Assembly (NCBI RefSeq): GCF_964275005.1
Contig: NC_092690.1
Span: 4,938,836-5,002,835 of the forward strand
Length of the DNA stretch: 64,000 nucleotides
Reading direction: 5' to 3'
DNA from: Diadema setosum
Lineage: Eukaryota; Echinodermata; Echinoidea; Diadematoida; Diadematidae
A program made the translations under genes and the position numbers. Positions 22,301-31,886 of this stretch are shown here, one piece after another (the stretch's first letter is position 1; each line of letters begins with the position of its first letter). The notes under the pieces were generated by a model, which saw only the letters and a program-made list of their open reading frames with translations, had not been told where the DNA came from and searched no databases.

Positions 22301-25300
22301 CATCTTTAAAATAGTTTTATTTTTAGCATGTAATTCTTTTTTTTTTCACACGGTCCCGAAGTGTTTGCTTGATCAAATTTGTTTGTTCATTATATCTCAT
22401 TCACTGTGTCAAAACCCACTGACTTTTAGCGCATTATAATCCGTACTGCAAATTAAACTCTGCTCATTTTGGTTTTTTTTTTTTCCGGCATTGGTCGTTT
22501 CATGTGATGTGAATAACCACATGATATAGTATGCACTTATGCACTGTGAAAACCTTGTGAGATATTGCACACTAAACAACATGCAAAGCTTGAGAAACGG
22601 TACGGTACCATCACTGATCACTATAATGAAAAAGTTTTTTCTTTTTTTTTTTCTTTTTTTAGCTAAATGCATCAAACACAAAATTTCATTCCAGTAACAA
22701 TACAGTCTGCATATTCAAAAAAAAAAAAATATATATATATATATCAATCAATCAAAGGCAAAAAAAAAAAAAAAAAAGAGTTAAGGAATTATTCAATTAA
22801 TACCGGTACCTTGCGGAATTTCATCTTCCGAGTCTTCCATTTTCACTGAATAAAGCTGCACGTCATCTTGTCCGTCAAGAAAATCTGCACGACCGCTGCT
22901 CTCCTCTGCTCCATCAAACTCCTGTTTGATTCCCGATGCATCCAGGACAGGACCAGATGCTTCCTGTGAAAATCCACATCAAAGGGTGGCATTCATACTT
23001 CTCTCTAGTAAAGGATGTCTGTGACAGCTATGTGAATTATCTCCCTATGGATTTCTTACAGTACAAATGTATGTGGGTAATTCCATGAAGTTGGGGCAGT
23101 GTCCATGTAGCATCGTGATATTTGAAAAATACATTTCAGCATAACTCAATGTTGATTATGCTATACATTTATTGTTTGTAAGCTTTACATTTGCATTGAG
23201 GCCACACATTTTCCTGGAAATTTTGTGCCATTCAGACTCAATTTTGATGAAGTTATTAAACAATATGTAACGGTGTCCTGTAGCATCGTGACGTGTCCAT
23301 GTAGCATCGTGAAATTTTAACATTTGGTCCTAAGAGACAAATTATGGCAATTAGCTTGACCAAAATTTGATGCAATATGCATATTTACTAGATTAGTCAG
23401 ATAGCTAAATATCTCAAATTTCCTGTACACAGTTTTAATTTTAAAAGAAAATTACAAAATGTATCACGATGCTACGCGGTGTCCTTTTTTGTTACATTTG
23501 GTGGACACCGTGTAGCATAGTGACACATTGTGTAATTTTCTTGTAAAAGTAAAACTGTGGAAAACAGAGTTAAGATATTCAGCTATCTGACTACTCTAGT
23601 AATTATGCATATAATATCAAATTTTGGTCAAGCTAATTGCATTAATTTGTCTTCTAGGACCAGATTTTCACTATCACGATGCTACATGGACACGTCACGA
23701 TGCTACAGGACACCGTTACATTTTTTAAAAATAACTTCATCAAAATTGAGTCTGAATGGCACAAAATTTCCAGGAAAATGTATGGTCTCAATACAAATGT
23801 AAAGCCTATAAAGAATATATGTATAGCATAATTAGTATTGAGTTATGCTAAAATGTAACACTTTGTGCCCCAACTTCACGGAATTACCCATGTAAGACAT
23901 TGAGGACGAGTCCCGAGTATACATGGGTAGGTGTCTATGGGAAATGCGTTTTGTAGCAAAATCAGTCCGTCCTCAATGGGTTAACTACATGAACAAAAAA
24001 AAAACAAAAAAAAAGTTACAGATATCCAGGTGAAATCATTTACACGTATTATTTTTATGGACAAATGTCATCATTTACTTGGCAAATTAGAAATAATTTT
24101 AAAATTGGATGGAAATGGACATTAAGAAAACTGTGGTGGAATTCGTTTGAATCATTATGTAAACTACACGATTTACAAGTACAAATGTAAACAATACTTT
24201 TAATACATAATTGTTGTGTTGTGCAAGTTAATTCAAACGAATCTCATGGGATGAGAACTGTTTAATTATGGAAAAACAAAAGTTTCAAACATTATGCATT
24301 TGTACCGGTAGTTTCAGTACCATACTTTGTTGCTGCATTTTGTTGTTTTTTCCTTCTTCTTTTTTTTTTATATGAGCTGCCAAATATTGCAAAATAGTAC
24401 ATTGTAGGGCCTAGTGCTGTCACTGTTCATTACCCTCATCCTTTCAGTTTCAGTCTTTAAAGGACAAGTTCACCTTCATTAACATAAGGATTGGGGGAAT
24501 GTAGCAATATTAGTAGAACACATCATTGAAAGTTTGAGGAAAATCGGACAATCCGTTCAAAAGTTATGAATTTTTGAAGTTTTTGTGCAGTCACCGCTGG
24601 ATGAGAAGACTACTGCAGTGTATGATGTCACATGCATACAACAATATAAGGAAAATATAAAGAGAATTTCACAAAATTTCATCTTTTGAAAAAAGTACAC
24701 ATTCCCTTGACTCGTTACTGACATATATGTTATGGGTAATATCATTCCCATTGCCTTTAGAAAGAGGCAAGTCAAGTGCTCTTTTATTATGCAAACAAAG
24801 TGAAAATATGTTGAATTTTCTTTACATTTTCTTTATACTGTTGTACTCATATGACATCACGAGCCTTAGTAGTCTCCTCATCCAGTGGTTACAACACAAA
24901 AGTTTTAAAAATTCATAACTTTTGCATCGATTGTCCAATTTTCCTCAAACTTTCACTGATGTGTGCTACTAATATTGCTGCATTCTCTCAATCCTTATGT
25001 TAATGAAGGTGAACTTGTCCTTTAAGTTAAAACTGATTTCTTCTGGATTGATTACTACAATGTCACCAGGTTTGTACAATGTATTCATGATCACAGTTTG
25101 TGTGGTTTAGAAGTGGTATTGCAGAGAATGAACACACATTTCCTTTACTGAAACAATGACATTAAATGCTGCATTTTGTCAAGAATGTGTAGGCCATTTA
25201 CCATCTTTAAAAAAATAAAAAGCAAGAGTCAAGAGAAAAACTTGAAAAAAAAAATACATAGTTTCAGGTAGTCTATTCTAGCCGCCTCCCCCCCCCCCCC

Positions 25301-27166
25301 CCATTCCTTCTTTAAATTCATTCCCTGAATTATGTTGGTGATGGTGGTGGTGGTTGTTGTTGTTGTTGTTGATGTTGCTGCTGCTGCTGCTTCTGTTGTT
25401 CTTTGACTTTCTTTTCACACACACACACACACATCAACCATGCGCCGATTTAGGCATTATATCATAGGCCTTCTGTATGCATCACTGTAATTAACTATAC
25501 ACAGCCCTGTCGCTGTACACAACGGGTATGCCGTGCTTTGCACAGCGTCTGGTCAGGCTACATTGAAATCTAGATTTCTACCCATCTTTAATAATATCTA
25601 TTCTATGCCATGAACCAAGATGTGAATGAAGAGGTGTGCACCCTACTTGTTGTCAGCCTTTTATAAATATTGTTTTATACTAGGCTCTAGAACGTCTAGA
25701 TCCATTTGCTTTTTATTTCCATCTGTTTCTGCAGGCTCTCTATATCGTTTTTTCTTCATTAAAAGCAACTGAGAACCCACAAGTTCAATATTGATCTGTT
25801 TCAGTTCTATGTACGTGTACATGTAAATATACTACACAAAGCTTCAGAGGGTTTTTAGTCTGGTGACTCAAAAAGGGATCCAGAACACCGAATACTTTTT
25901 GCTCACCTGTTGATGTTGTGATGTTGCTGCTGATGTTGAACACAGCAAAGTGTCAACTGTCACCACGGGTGCACTCACACTTGGTGCATTTCTGATGCAA
26001 CTGGTAGGCCTATTATTGGTCTGTTCCAGAGCTGAGATCAACAGGCTCATTTGCCGCTTTTGTTCTTCAGCGACCCCAGAACTCCGCGGGAGAGACTTGG
26101 GCCGACGATGGCAGGCCGACGAAGTCATGGCGTACCTCCGCCCATCGAAGTCAGCGGCATTCAGTGAAGCGACGCTGGTCGCTCGCAGACAGTGGTTCGT
26201 GTATTTGTGCGAACATTTTGCCTCAGTTGAGATTCTGACCATCATCATTCCCAGGTTGTTCTTGCCAAGAGGAACACCCTCATACCAGTGAACAAGGTCG
26301 GGGTGAAAGGTTGTCTTTGGCCGCTGCCAGAAGTACAGGCACGCAGGATCAAGACGCGACAGGTAAGTGCAGAAAGACTTCACGGGGCAGCCACCGACTG
26401 CATACTCGTTCTCGTACATCCTGGTCATCCTAGCACTTGAGCTTTGCACTGCAGCAAGTTCACTAACCTCACCACCATCATCACGATCATGTTCATATTT
26501 CCCTTTTTTACACTTTTTGAAATATATGTACCGTCGACTTGATGAGTCAACAGCGAGATGGAAGTCACTCTTTTTCATTTCGCGTAAATTGTCTCGCCCA
26601 CAATCGCAGAAATTATAGAGCAAAACATCGATAAAGACTTTATTCTGAAGGCCCCTGGGAGTGGAAACGTCCAGAGCAGACGACTTCCGAATTTTGATCA
26701 TGTCCTCTTTATGTATCGGGTCCTTGCGTCTCATTAATCCTTTGCCTTCGGCCCTTAGCCTTCGCATCACAGCCCGGTGCATGTCGTTGGCTGGTTGAAA
26801 ACGTTTATCATTTGCGATGTTGATTGATTTCACATTTTGAAAATGGCGCGTCAAACCATATCGGAGCGAGATCATGCTACTCACGGCATAAGCATCCCCG
26901 TTCGCCCGCCGAGCTTCCGCGTAGAAACGACGCAGGAATTCGCACAGTTCGGCTGGGTCCTTCTGCTCTATCTCGGCCAACGTAGTGTCTCTTTCCTTCG
27001 CGTAGAGCGCGAGAATGTTGACCGAATGCTTGATGAGATCCTGGGTGTTTTTCGAATGTTTTCCTCTATAACTAACATTTCTGGAAAGCTCATCGTCGGA
27101 CAAAGATGGAAATCGAGGGCCTTTCTTGGCCATCGAGAAAGCCGTGCTTCTAGACGACGAGGCCAT
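17358..27166 (-). CDS. Chimeric gene: Crypton-like recombinase domain plus FAR1/MULE/SWIM transposase domain
   Basis: Spliced minus-strand model: 27166-25907, 22963-22810, 21626-21437, 20260-20015, 19332-17358; 1274 residues. All four junctions use GT-AG and keep frame (phases 0, 1, 2, 2). Residues 1-380 resemble the DUF3504 / Crypton tyrosine recombinase domain of ZMYM2, QRICH1 and KCTD1 relatives. Residues 420-535 are an acidic linker. Residues 540-660 are FAR1-like with Cys/His zinc ligands. Residues 720-950 are a MULE transposase fold as in ZSWIM1/3, and CSC...CRH (1057-1071) is a SWIM finger. Both catalytic centres look damaged: no tyrosine after the ACHRR segment (residues 351-355), and Asn at 823 where MULE enzymes have Asp. 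A domesticated DNA-binding protein is inferred. If the 2.9-kb first intron is wrong, this would be two adjacent genes. Confidence 0.62.
19869..19965. mobile_element. Small TTAA-type hairpin MITE, family C copy 1
   Basis: A diverged copy of the roughly 91-bp family: TAACCCGTCAAAAAGACTAG, CCCGAGTATAAC, AGGTGTCTCAGGGAAATGCA, CAAT/AATTGGTTGAC end. It is aligned to the clean copy at 56148-56238. Confidence 0.65.
20015..20260 (-). CDS. Exon 4: FAR1-like N-terminal half
   Basis: Acceptor TCTTTCTTCCGACAG and donor TTCAAAG|GTTAGT. It reads ILHTGQEFNDYEDFRAAVEL, then YESQELCKLSTDNCRT, then KFKYSYIQLRCKQHRSSKGC. This matches the F-x-s-x-e-e-F / Y-x-C-x-H pattern that opens the FAR1-like zinc domain of ZSWIM1/ZSWIM3-type proteins. 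The last two bases (AG) join C of exon 5 to give Ser. Confidence 0.85.
20270..21148. other. Intron 3 of the chimeric gene (with flank)
   Basis: AT-rich intronic sequence between exons 4 and 3. No coding sequence beyond the exons is seen; the MITE at 21149 occupies its distal part. Confidence 0.5.
21149..21349. mobile_element. TA-type MITE, family F copy 2
   Basis: It matches 11741-11926 along its length: AGTGGACTCCTGTTATAAAG, GGCAGTTTTCTTTCGTTATA, AACCGAACAAATA, GTTGCGGCCT, GGGGAGTGCACTT. A 20-bp insertion lies near its right end. It is intronic in the chimeric gene. Confidence 0.78.
21437..21626 (-). CDS. Exon 3: Ser/Asp/Pro-rich linker
   Basis: Acceptor GTCTTACCAG and donor CAACA|GTAAGT. 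The first two bases complete a Gly codon begun in exon 2; 62 codons follow (SEDSKDDTAGDTREN, LPQPGGDETSLPPASGDE, GEVPQ) plus two bases of a Gln codon finished by exon 4. Low-complexity, probably disordered linker. Reading through the donor meets TAA almost at once, which supports splicing. Confidence 0.75.
21776..21869. mobile_element. Small TTAA-type MITE, family C copy 2
   Basis: Bounded by TTAA at 21776-21779 and 21866-21869. It carries the family centre AGGTGTCTATGGGAAATGCG and TTGTAGCAAAATCAGCCCGT, ending CGACGGG. Confidence 0.75.
21880..22809. other. Intron 2 of the chimeric gene
   Basis: Non-coding, AT-rich, with T-runs near 22341, 22475 and 22638 and an (AT)n run at 22730-22744. No exon seen. 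Confidence 0.5.
22810..22963 (-). CDS. Exon 2: acidic linker
   Basis: Acceptor TTTTCACAG|GAAG and donor CCGCAAG|GTACCG bound 154 bp with no stop in the used frame: 51 codons plus one base. The peptide contains GIKQEFDGAEES, a match to the SUMO-acceptor pattern (hydrophobic-K-x-E), and KMEDSEDEIPQ. It contains no early Met, so it needs an upstream exon; its phase-0 start fits the phase-0 end of the 25907-27166 exon. Confidence 0.75.
23075..23889. mobile_element. 815-bp foldback element with ~400-bp arms
   Basis: The left half (from GGGTAATTCCATGAAGTTGG) and right half (to CCAACTTCACGGAATTACCC) are inverted copies over almost the whole length. The element is flanked by ATGT on both sides (23071-23074, 23890-23893), a candidate 4-bp target duplication. 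The unit TGTCC(A)TGTAGCATCGTGA recurs in both arms. It sits in the first intron of the chimeric gene and could form a very long RNA hairpin when transcribed. Confidence 0.88.
23893..23984. mobile_element. Small TTAA-type MITE, family C copy 3
   Basis: ATTGAGGACGAGTCCCGAGT at the left, TGTCTATGGGAAATGCG in the centre, CCGTCCTCAATGGGTTAA at the right. The right TTAA is intact (23981-23984); the left reads GTAA. It abuts the 815-bp foldback directly. Confidence 0.78.
24456..25026. mobile_element. MITE family A, copy 1 (570-bp foldback)
   Basis: It begins TTTAAAGGACAAGTTCACCT and ends AGGTGAACTTGTCCTTTAA; the arms of about 270 bp are inverted copies (TAACATAAGGATTG, AGAACACATCA, TTTGAGGAAAAT, CTGGATGAG in each). 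Related copies lie at 31376, 41791, about 52990 and 61885. Confidence 0.88.
25030..25906. other. Distal part of the first intron of the chimeric gene
   Basis: Non-coding. It holds a C-run at 25288-25301, a GTT/GCT trinucleotide stretch at about 25337-25400 and a short (CA)n at 25416-25432. If exon 1 is unspliced, this region would contain the alternative 3' end. Confidence 0.45.
25907..27166 (-). CDS. Exon 1: Crypton/DUF3504-type tyrosine recombinase-like domain
   Basis: Start ATG at 27166 has a good context (ACAATGG). 420 codons run to a consensus donor CAACAG|GTGAGC at 25907; without splicing the frame continues only 12 more codons to a stop at 25868. Visible recombinase landmarks are CDCGRDNLREMKKSDF (first Arg, residue 191 or 195), a basic patch FKKCKKGKY, PVKSFCTYLSRL, WYEGVPLGKNNLGMMM, KYTNHCLRAT (H-x-x-R, residues 325-328) and VAEEQKRQMS. 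The second His is at 353, but the position of the catalytic Tyr reads SLPRSSG, so strand cleavage is unlikely. Residues 20-130 form the helical core-binding-like region (FYAEARRANGDAYAVSSM). Confidence 0.85.
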
Positions 27167-27310
27167 TGTTGCTGTGCAGGGCCCGGTGAAGCCAAAATAC
27201 GCTCGCTCGCTCGCGATCGCTCGCGCATCGCTAGTAGTAGTCTATTCGTACAGCAATGTACAGTACATGTAGTCAGTACAGCTCCACAGCTAGCTCGCTG
27301 TAGCTGAAAT
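27167..27310 (-). promoter_or_regulatory. CpG-rich 5' flank of the chimeric gene
   Basis: Just upstream of the minus-strand ATG the sequence is unusually CpG-dense (CGCTCGCTCGCTCGCGATCG, then CTCGCGCATCG), in contrast to the AT-rich surroundings. A TATA-less CpG-type promoter with a short 5' UTR is the simplest reading; no start site can be defined. Confidence 0.35.
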
Positions 27311-27321
27311 TCTCTGTGTTT

Positions 27322-27543
27322 TTATGCATTGATTTTCAATACGTGCGTGTACGTGCGCTTGACAATCTTATTCACGCGTACATGCTGCTGGAAGTGGTCG
27401 ACCTTATGAGTTGATTTATCGGCGTTCTTCTGCGGTGCGTGTACCCGACACGCAGCGACGTCCTTGAATGTTTTCTCTTCGTGGTCGATCGGAATGTTTA
27501 TATGTAGAGTGAATGGCGAAACCCCGAAGAAGCAAAATACCAA
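27322..27543 (-). repeat. Inverted duplicate segment, left copy
   Basis: On the minus strand it reads NIPIDHEEKTFKDVA in an open frame and aligns, at roughly 80 percent by eye, with the plus-strand segment 28732-28965 (NIPIDHEKKTFQDVA). Shared DNA includes AACATTCCGATCGACCACGA and CGCACCGCAGAAGAACG. I do not recognise the peptide; it may be a fragment of a transposon or of a duplicated exon. Confidence 0.6.
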
Positions 27544-27839
27544 CGATTATTATAATTTTTTTTTTAAAGTATCAGTGAAATCATGTAGGTAGAAGTACTA
27601 GAACATTGTACCTCCATCCAAATAGTCAAATCATCAAAACTTTTTTTAATGTTTTTATTGAACAATAGATAACATATGTACAAAAATGGGTATGAACACA
27701 CTTGAAGCAACAGAACAAAGCACTGAAAAATAAGAAATAAAAAAGTAATAAAAGAGAGAAAAAAAAGGAAAAAATGCAGTCACAGATAAATAAGAATATA
27801 TGCTGACCCGCGGGTATCCACTATGATGTATCCAATCGC

Positions 27840-28160
27840 ATTAATTTCAGCGAAATACCAGTATTCGGGCCTCCCCCAGGATGACCCGAAGATCATCTCC
27901 TGTAAATATGATGAGTTTGTTTGCAAAAACCGATAAGTCCATTTTTGAAGATTTTGAAATACGGTCTCTGTCATAAAGTGCAAAATTACACCTTTTAAAT
28001 GATATATTGATCACTACATAAGGTATATTTTTGAAGTTATGGTCAAAAGAAACAAAAATTTTCTTATTATTCTCTTTGTTTTTCTTGACCTTTAATCGCA
28101 AATATCTCCATTTGACAAATATGGACTCATCGGTTTTTGCAAACAAACTCTTCATATATA
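27840..28160. repeat. Foldback with GAGTTTGTTTGCAAAAACCG arms
   Basis: GAGTTTGTTTGCAAAAACCG at about 27912 is found inverted at about 28128-28147, with flanking pairing (GTCCAT-TTTG). The arms are about 55 bp and separated by about 150 bp. Confidence 0.65.
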
Positions 28161-28731
28161 TTGCTTCATTTCAAACTGCCACTTACACATATATACCAAC
28201 ATGCAGGAGAGTGCATGTATAGAGACCACCACACTATAGGGAGGCATGCCTCCCTGCTTATGCATTCATCATTCGCGCGGCGTTGTCCACAACGTAGATT
28301 GTTATGATAGCCATGGGACCTGCCCCGATCTCCGGACTTACAACCTGTCGACACCGCCATCCATGGAAACATAAACCCAAGCTGCTTCAAGGCTCCTAAC
28401 TAATAAAAACAGACGCGATCGAGCGACCACCCCAGTAGGGGGTCAGTGGGAATCCCGCGGCGGGCCAGACTGCAAAAGTGTATGAGATGCTTTAACATGT
28501 ACAATGTGCATTTGTTATGAACTTCATCGAGAACAGCCCAACGATTTATATTACCTATACGAGGTAGTTTTGCGAGGCAATTGCAGTTGTTATTTTGCAG
28601 GGTCAAAGGTCAGCAGTCAATATTCGTTTCGCCACGTCGCTGCGTGTCGGTTACACCAGGGAGGTGACCTCCCTGGTTACACACACCGTTCCGTACACAA
28701 AACAATGTGTGCAAACAGTGCAATCTTCCGG

Positions 28732-28965
28732 TTTTCGCCATTCACTTTACACAGGGAGGTGGGAAGAGAAAGAGTGGAATCTCTCTCCCCACCTCCTTGC
28801 TGCTTTAAATGTAAACATTCCGATCGACCACGAAAAGAAAACATTCCAGGACGTCGCTGGGACACCGGTGTCGGTTACACGCACCGCAGAAGAACGTGTG
28901 ATAAATCAACTCAAACAAGGTCGACCACTTACAACAGCATGCTACGCGTCAAACAATGACTAGTC
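28732..28965 (+). repeat. Inverted duplicate segment, right copy
   Basis: Plus-strand counterpart of 27322-27543, with an extra 40-bp CCCACCTCC-containing insertion. See the left copy for shared landmarks. Confidence 0.6.
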
Positions 28966-29249
28966 CGTCCATTCGTGCTCAATAATTGCACAGTGACCAT
29001 CAGTTTTACAACTCTCCGAATTAAAACAGAAGTAAAAATAAAGTGTAAAAGCGTTCAGATGTTTGAGGCTCGCCTGTTACAACTTCATATATCTTTGAAG
29101 TTGGAGTTGTATGATATACATTGATGAACAACAATTATTCGACATGTTGATGATCTATGGGTAGTCAAGTGGCTTGATCTATCATAGTGTATAGCCGTAT
29201 TCACATATTTTCTTAATTTATACCTAGGGGATAGGTAATAATTATGATA

Positions 29250-29393
29250 TTGACTGGCATTGAGGGAGATACCAGATAAATATTGCCCGCACTGAAAGAA
29301 TATTGTCCTCGTCTTCGACTCGGGCAGTATTCTTTCAGTTTGGGCAATAATTATTTTCTGGTATCTCGATCCCTCGAGGCCAGTCAATATTAT
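29250..29393. repeat. Hairpin, GGTATCTC / GAGATACC arms
   Basis: TATTGACTGGCATTGAGGGA at the left pairs with TCCCTCGAGGCCAGTCAATA at the right; CTGAAAGAATA pairs with TATTCTTTCAG near the centre. Confidence 0.7.
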
Positions 29394-29501
29394 ATAAATA
29401 TAACTGCTGGCCTCCACGACCCTGCAAAATACCAACTGCAATTGACTCGCAAAACTACCTCGTATAGGTAATAATAGTACACATTGACCGGGCTATAATT
29501 C

Positions 29502-29748
29502 AGGGGCGGATCCAGGAATTCCGAAAAGGGGTCCGAGGCGGGGCAACAAAATTATATTTCTGGAGCCAAGTCTCCAGTCCAATTTTCCCCATTTATAACG
29601 GATTATAATTTCATCGGCTGACAAGCAGTAATTCTCTGCCATAGTGCCACTACAATCGATAATTAAAGGGAGACGTCCCCTTTCATTTTTTATTTTTATT
29701 TTAGAGGGGGCGTGCACCCGGTGTGCCCCCCCCCCCCCGATCCGCCAC
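29502..29748. mobile_element. GGCGGATC-ended MITE, copy 1
   Basis: It starts GGGGCGGATCCAGGAATTCC and ends with a C-run and GATCCGCC, so the ends are inverted. A second, shorter copy is at 58491-58634. Confidence 0.7.
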
Positions 29749-29759
29749 CGCGTTTCGCT

Positions 29760-31375
29760 ATTAGTAGCAGTTAGGCCATATTCTGGACGTAATCACAATA
29801 CCTTCTCGCCTGTTTATTATCCATGACTCCCGTTTAATTAGGTTTTCCCGACCATGCAATTTCGCACTTATGTCAGTCCATTTGAGAGATGGTTCAATCA
29901 CAATTTAGCAAAAACCTCGTTGTCGCACAGTAGGTGTCTATATAGCTGTCTTTAAATTGCAACTTGTGCATTCAATTTAGCATTTGCCGCATACTGTTGC
30001 TGTAAGAGGCTTTCGATTCGTAAAAGGGGCATTCAAATTGGCTGGTACTCTGTCATTCATTCAAATTTGCCATCACTCGCCGGAAAGGGTATTTGAGTCA
30101 TTCAATTTCGCAAATGGGCAGTCAAATTCCAAACATTTCCCTTCAGATCTACGTCATGTTATTTCTTTTTTGAAAAGGTGAGAACTTTTATTTCTATAAA
30201 CATATGTGACTTTTTGTTTCATCCACACACTGTTAAGCAGTAAAAGTATATAAATGTATCATATTTTTGACCCAATAATAACTCGAGTTTGTGGTTCTGT
30301 ATAATAGCTCCCCTTTTCTTTCATACAAATTGTATGCCATTATAACAAATATGCCTACATACTACAGATTAACTTCATCTTCTTACAGTCAGGACAACAC
30401 AAGTTGGATACAGACGTAAGCCTCTACCTCAAGAAGACAGAGAAAGAATTATAGATCATAACCTCGGACTTCCCATACTGCATGGCCGACACACTCGGAA
30501 TATTAGCAGCGCTCAACGGCCAAGGTGGCCACATTCACTATCTTCGGACTGACGGACTAAGAGACTGAATATAAGCACATTGGGAGAAAAAAAAAAAAAA
30601 AACTTTTGCCAAAATTTCTAAAATGAATACGAAAATATGAAATGTAATAATGCTTACAAAACAAATACTGTGATGTAAAAAAAAATAAATATAAAGAAAA
30701 ACCAAATCATAAACACGTCGTGTGCTAAATTGACTGCAAAAGCTGTTAAATTGCAATGGATGCCCAAAAATGAATTCGAATGAACGAGCGCAGCACGTAT
30801 ACCCTACGTGATCACGTGGCTATCCTGTTTCTAAATTGACTGAAGGAATAACAAAATGGTGCTTGTCTTACGAATTTCAGTTTAAAAGGTGTTAAGTAGA
30901 ATGAGGTTAAAGGTAATTTCTGAATGCTCCAATATGAATTTGAATGAAGAGGTCATAAAAATTGAAATACCGAACATGTCATGGATTTTGTACGCTAAAT
31001 TTTGCTTGAATGCAGCAATAAAGAATTGGAATGACAAAAGTGCGAAATTGGCCGGGAAAACCTATATTAAAAAAATACATTAATAATAAAATCCCCTGTC
31101 CCGCAGATCAACACAGACTTACTGATCAAGGCAGTTGGGTCCATGCCATTGAGAACGAAAATTCATAATTATATCAGTCTGGATAGCATTCATTCGTTAT
31201 TGCCTGTATAGAACTCAATATGCAGCTCTTAGCTTACGAATAAACATGCAGAGCAGAGCATTATGTCCTATGATTAGGCCAGTCACTCCAGTAACCATGG
31301 TAACGATTTGTTATACTGCTTATAGGCAAATGTAGGCCTTTTTGGCACACGTATATATACGTACAAGTTTAATAT
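29760..31375. other. Non-coding intergenic stretch
   Basis: No gene that I can support. A possible terminal exon or retro-fragment at 30389-30552 is discussed as a finding. An A-run is at 30585-30602. Confidence 0.45.
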
Positions 31376-31735
31376 GTTTAAAGGACAAGTTCACCTTCAT
31401 ATACGGCATGTGGAATGAGTGAATGCAGCAGCATTATTAGAACACACCAGCGAAAGTTTAAGGAAAATCCACACCCCATTCACCTTAGTGTCTGCGCAGT
31501 CACTGCTGGATGAGAAGACTGCTACTGTGTGATATGATGCCACATGCGTACAATTTACGATATAAGGAAAAAATAAAGAGAATTTCACAATTTGTTTGTT
31601 TGTTTGTTTGTTTGTTTTTTACAAAAGTGCACATTTCCTCAACTTGTCGCTGATGTATGTTAAGGGTACTATTATTCCCCTACCTTCTGAAAGAGGCAAG
31701 TCAAGCATTCTTTTATTATGCGAGAAAAGATTTTC
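31376..31735. mobile_element. MITE family A, copy 2 (truncated)
   Basis: It starts TTTAAAGGACAAGTTCACCT and follows copy 24456 through GAATGCAGCAGCATTATTAG, CTGGATGAGAAGACT, GAATTTCACAA and AAGAGGCAAGTCAAGC, then stops near the centre of the foldback; the second arm is missing. Confidence 0.78.
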
Positions 31736-31886
31736 CCAAAGATTTTCTTATCATTAATTCTCTAAATTCTGGATGCTTTTAATGCAACTGTCTCTGAGTC
31801 TGAACCATAATGGATATAGCATGTTTTGCGATGAAACTCTTCATGTGTAAATTCAAACACCGTACACACACATCGGGCCTACGCAT

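Larger units (their letters stand above)
28546..29476. repeat. Composite element with ~60-bp inverted ends
   Basis: ATTACCTATACGAGGTAGTT at 28548 is repeated inverted at about 29457-29472, and the pairing continues through GCAATTGCAGTTG and TATTTTGCAGGGTC. The interior contains the right inverted duplicate (28732-28965) and a second hairpin (29250-29393), so this looks like nested insertions. Confidence 0.65.
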
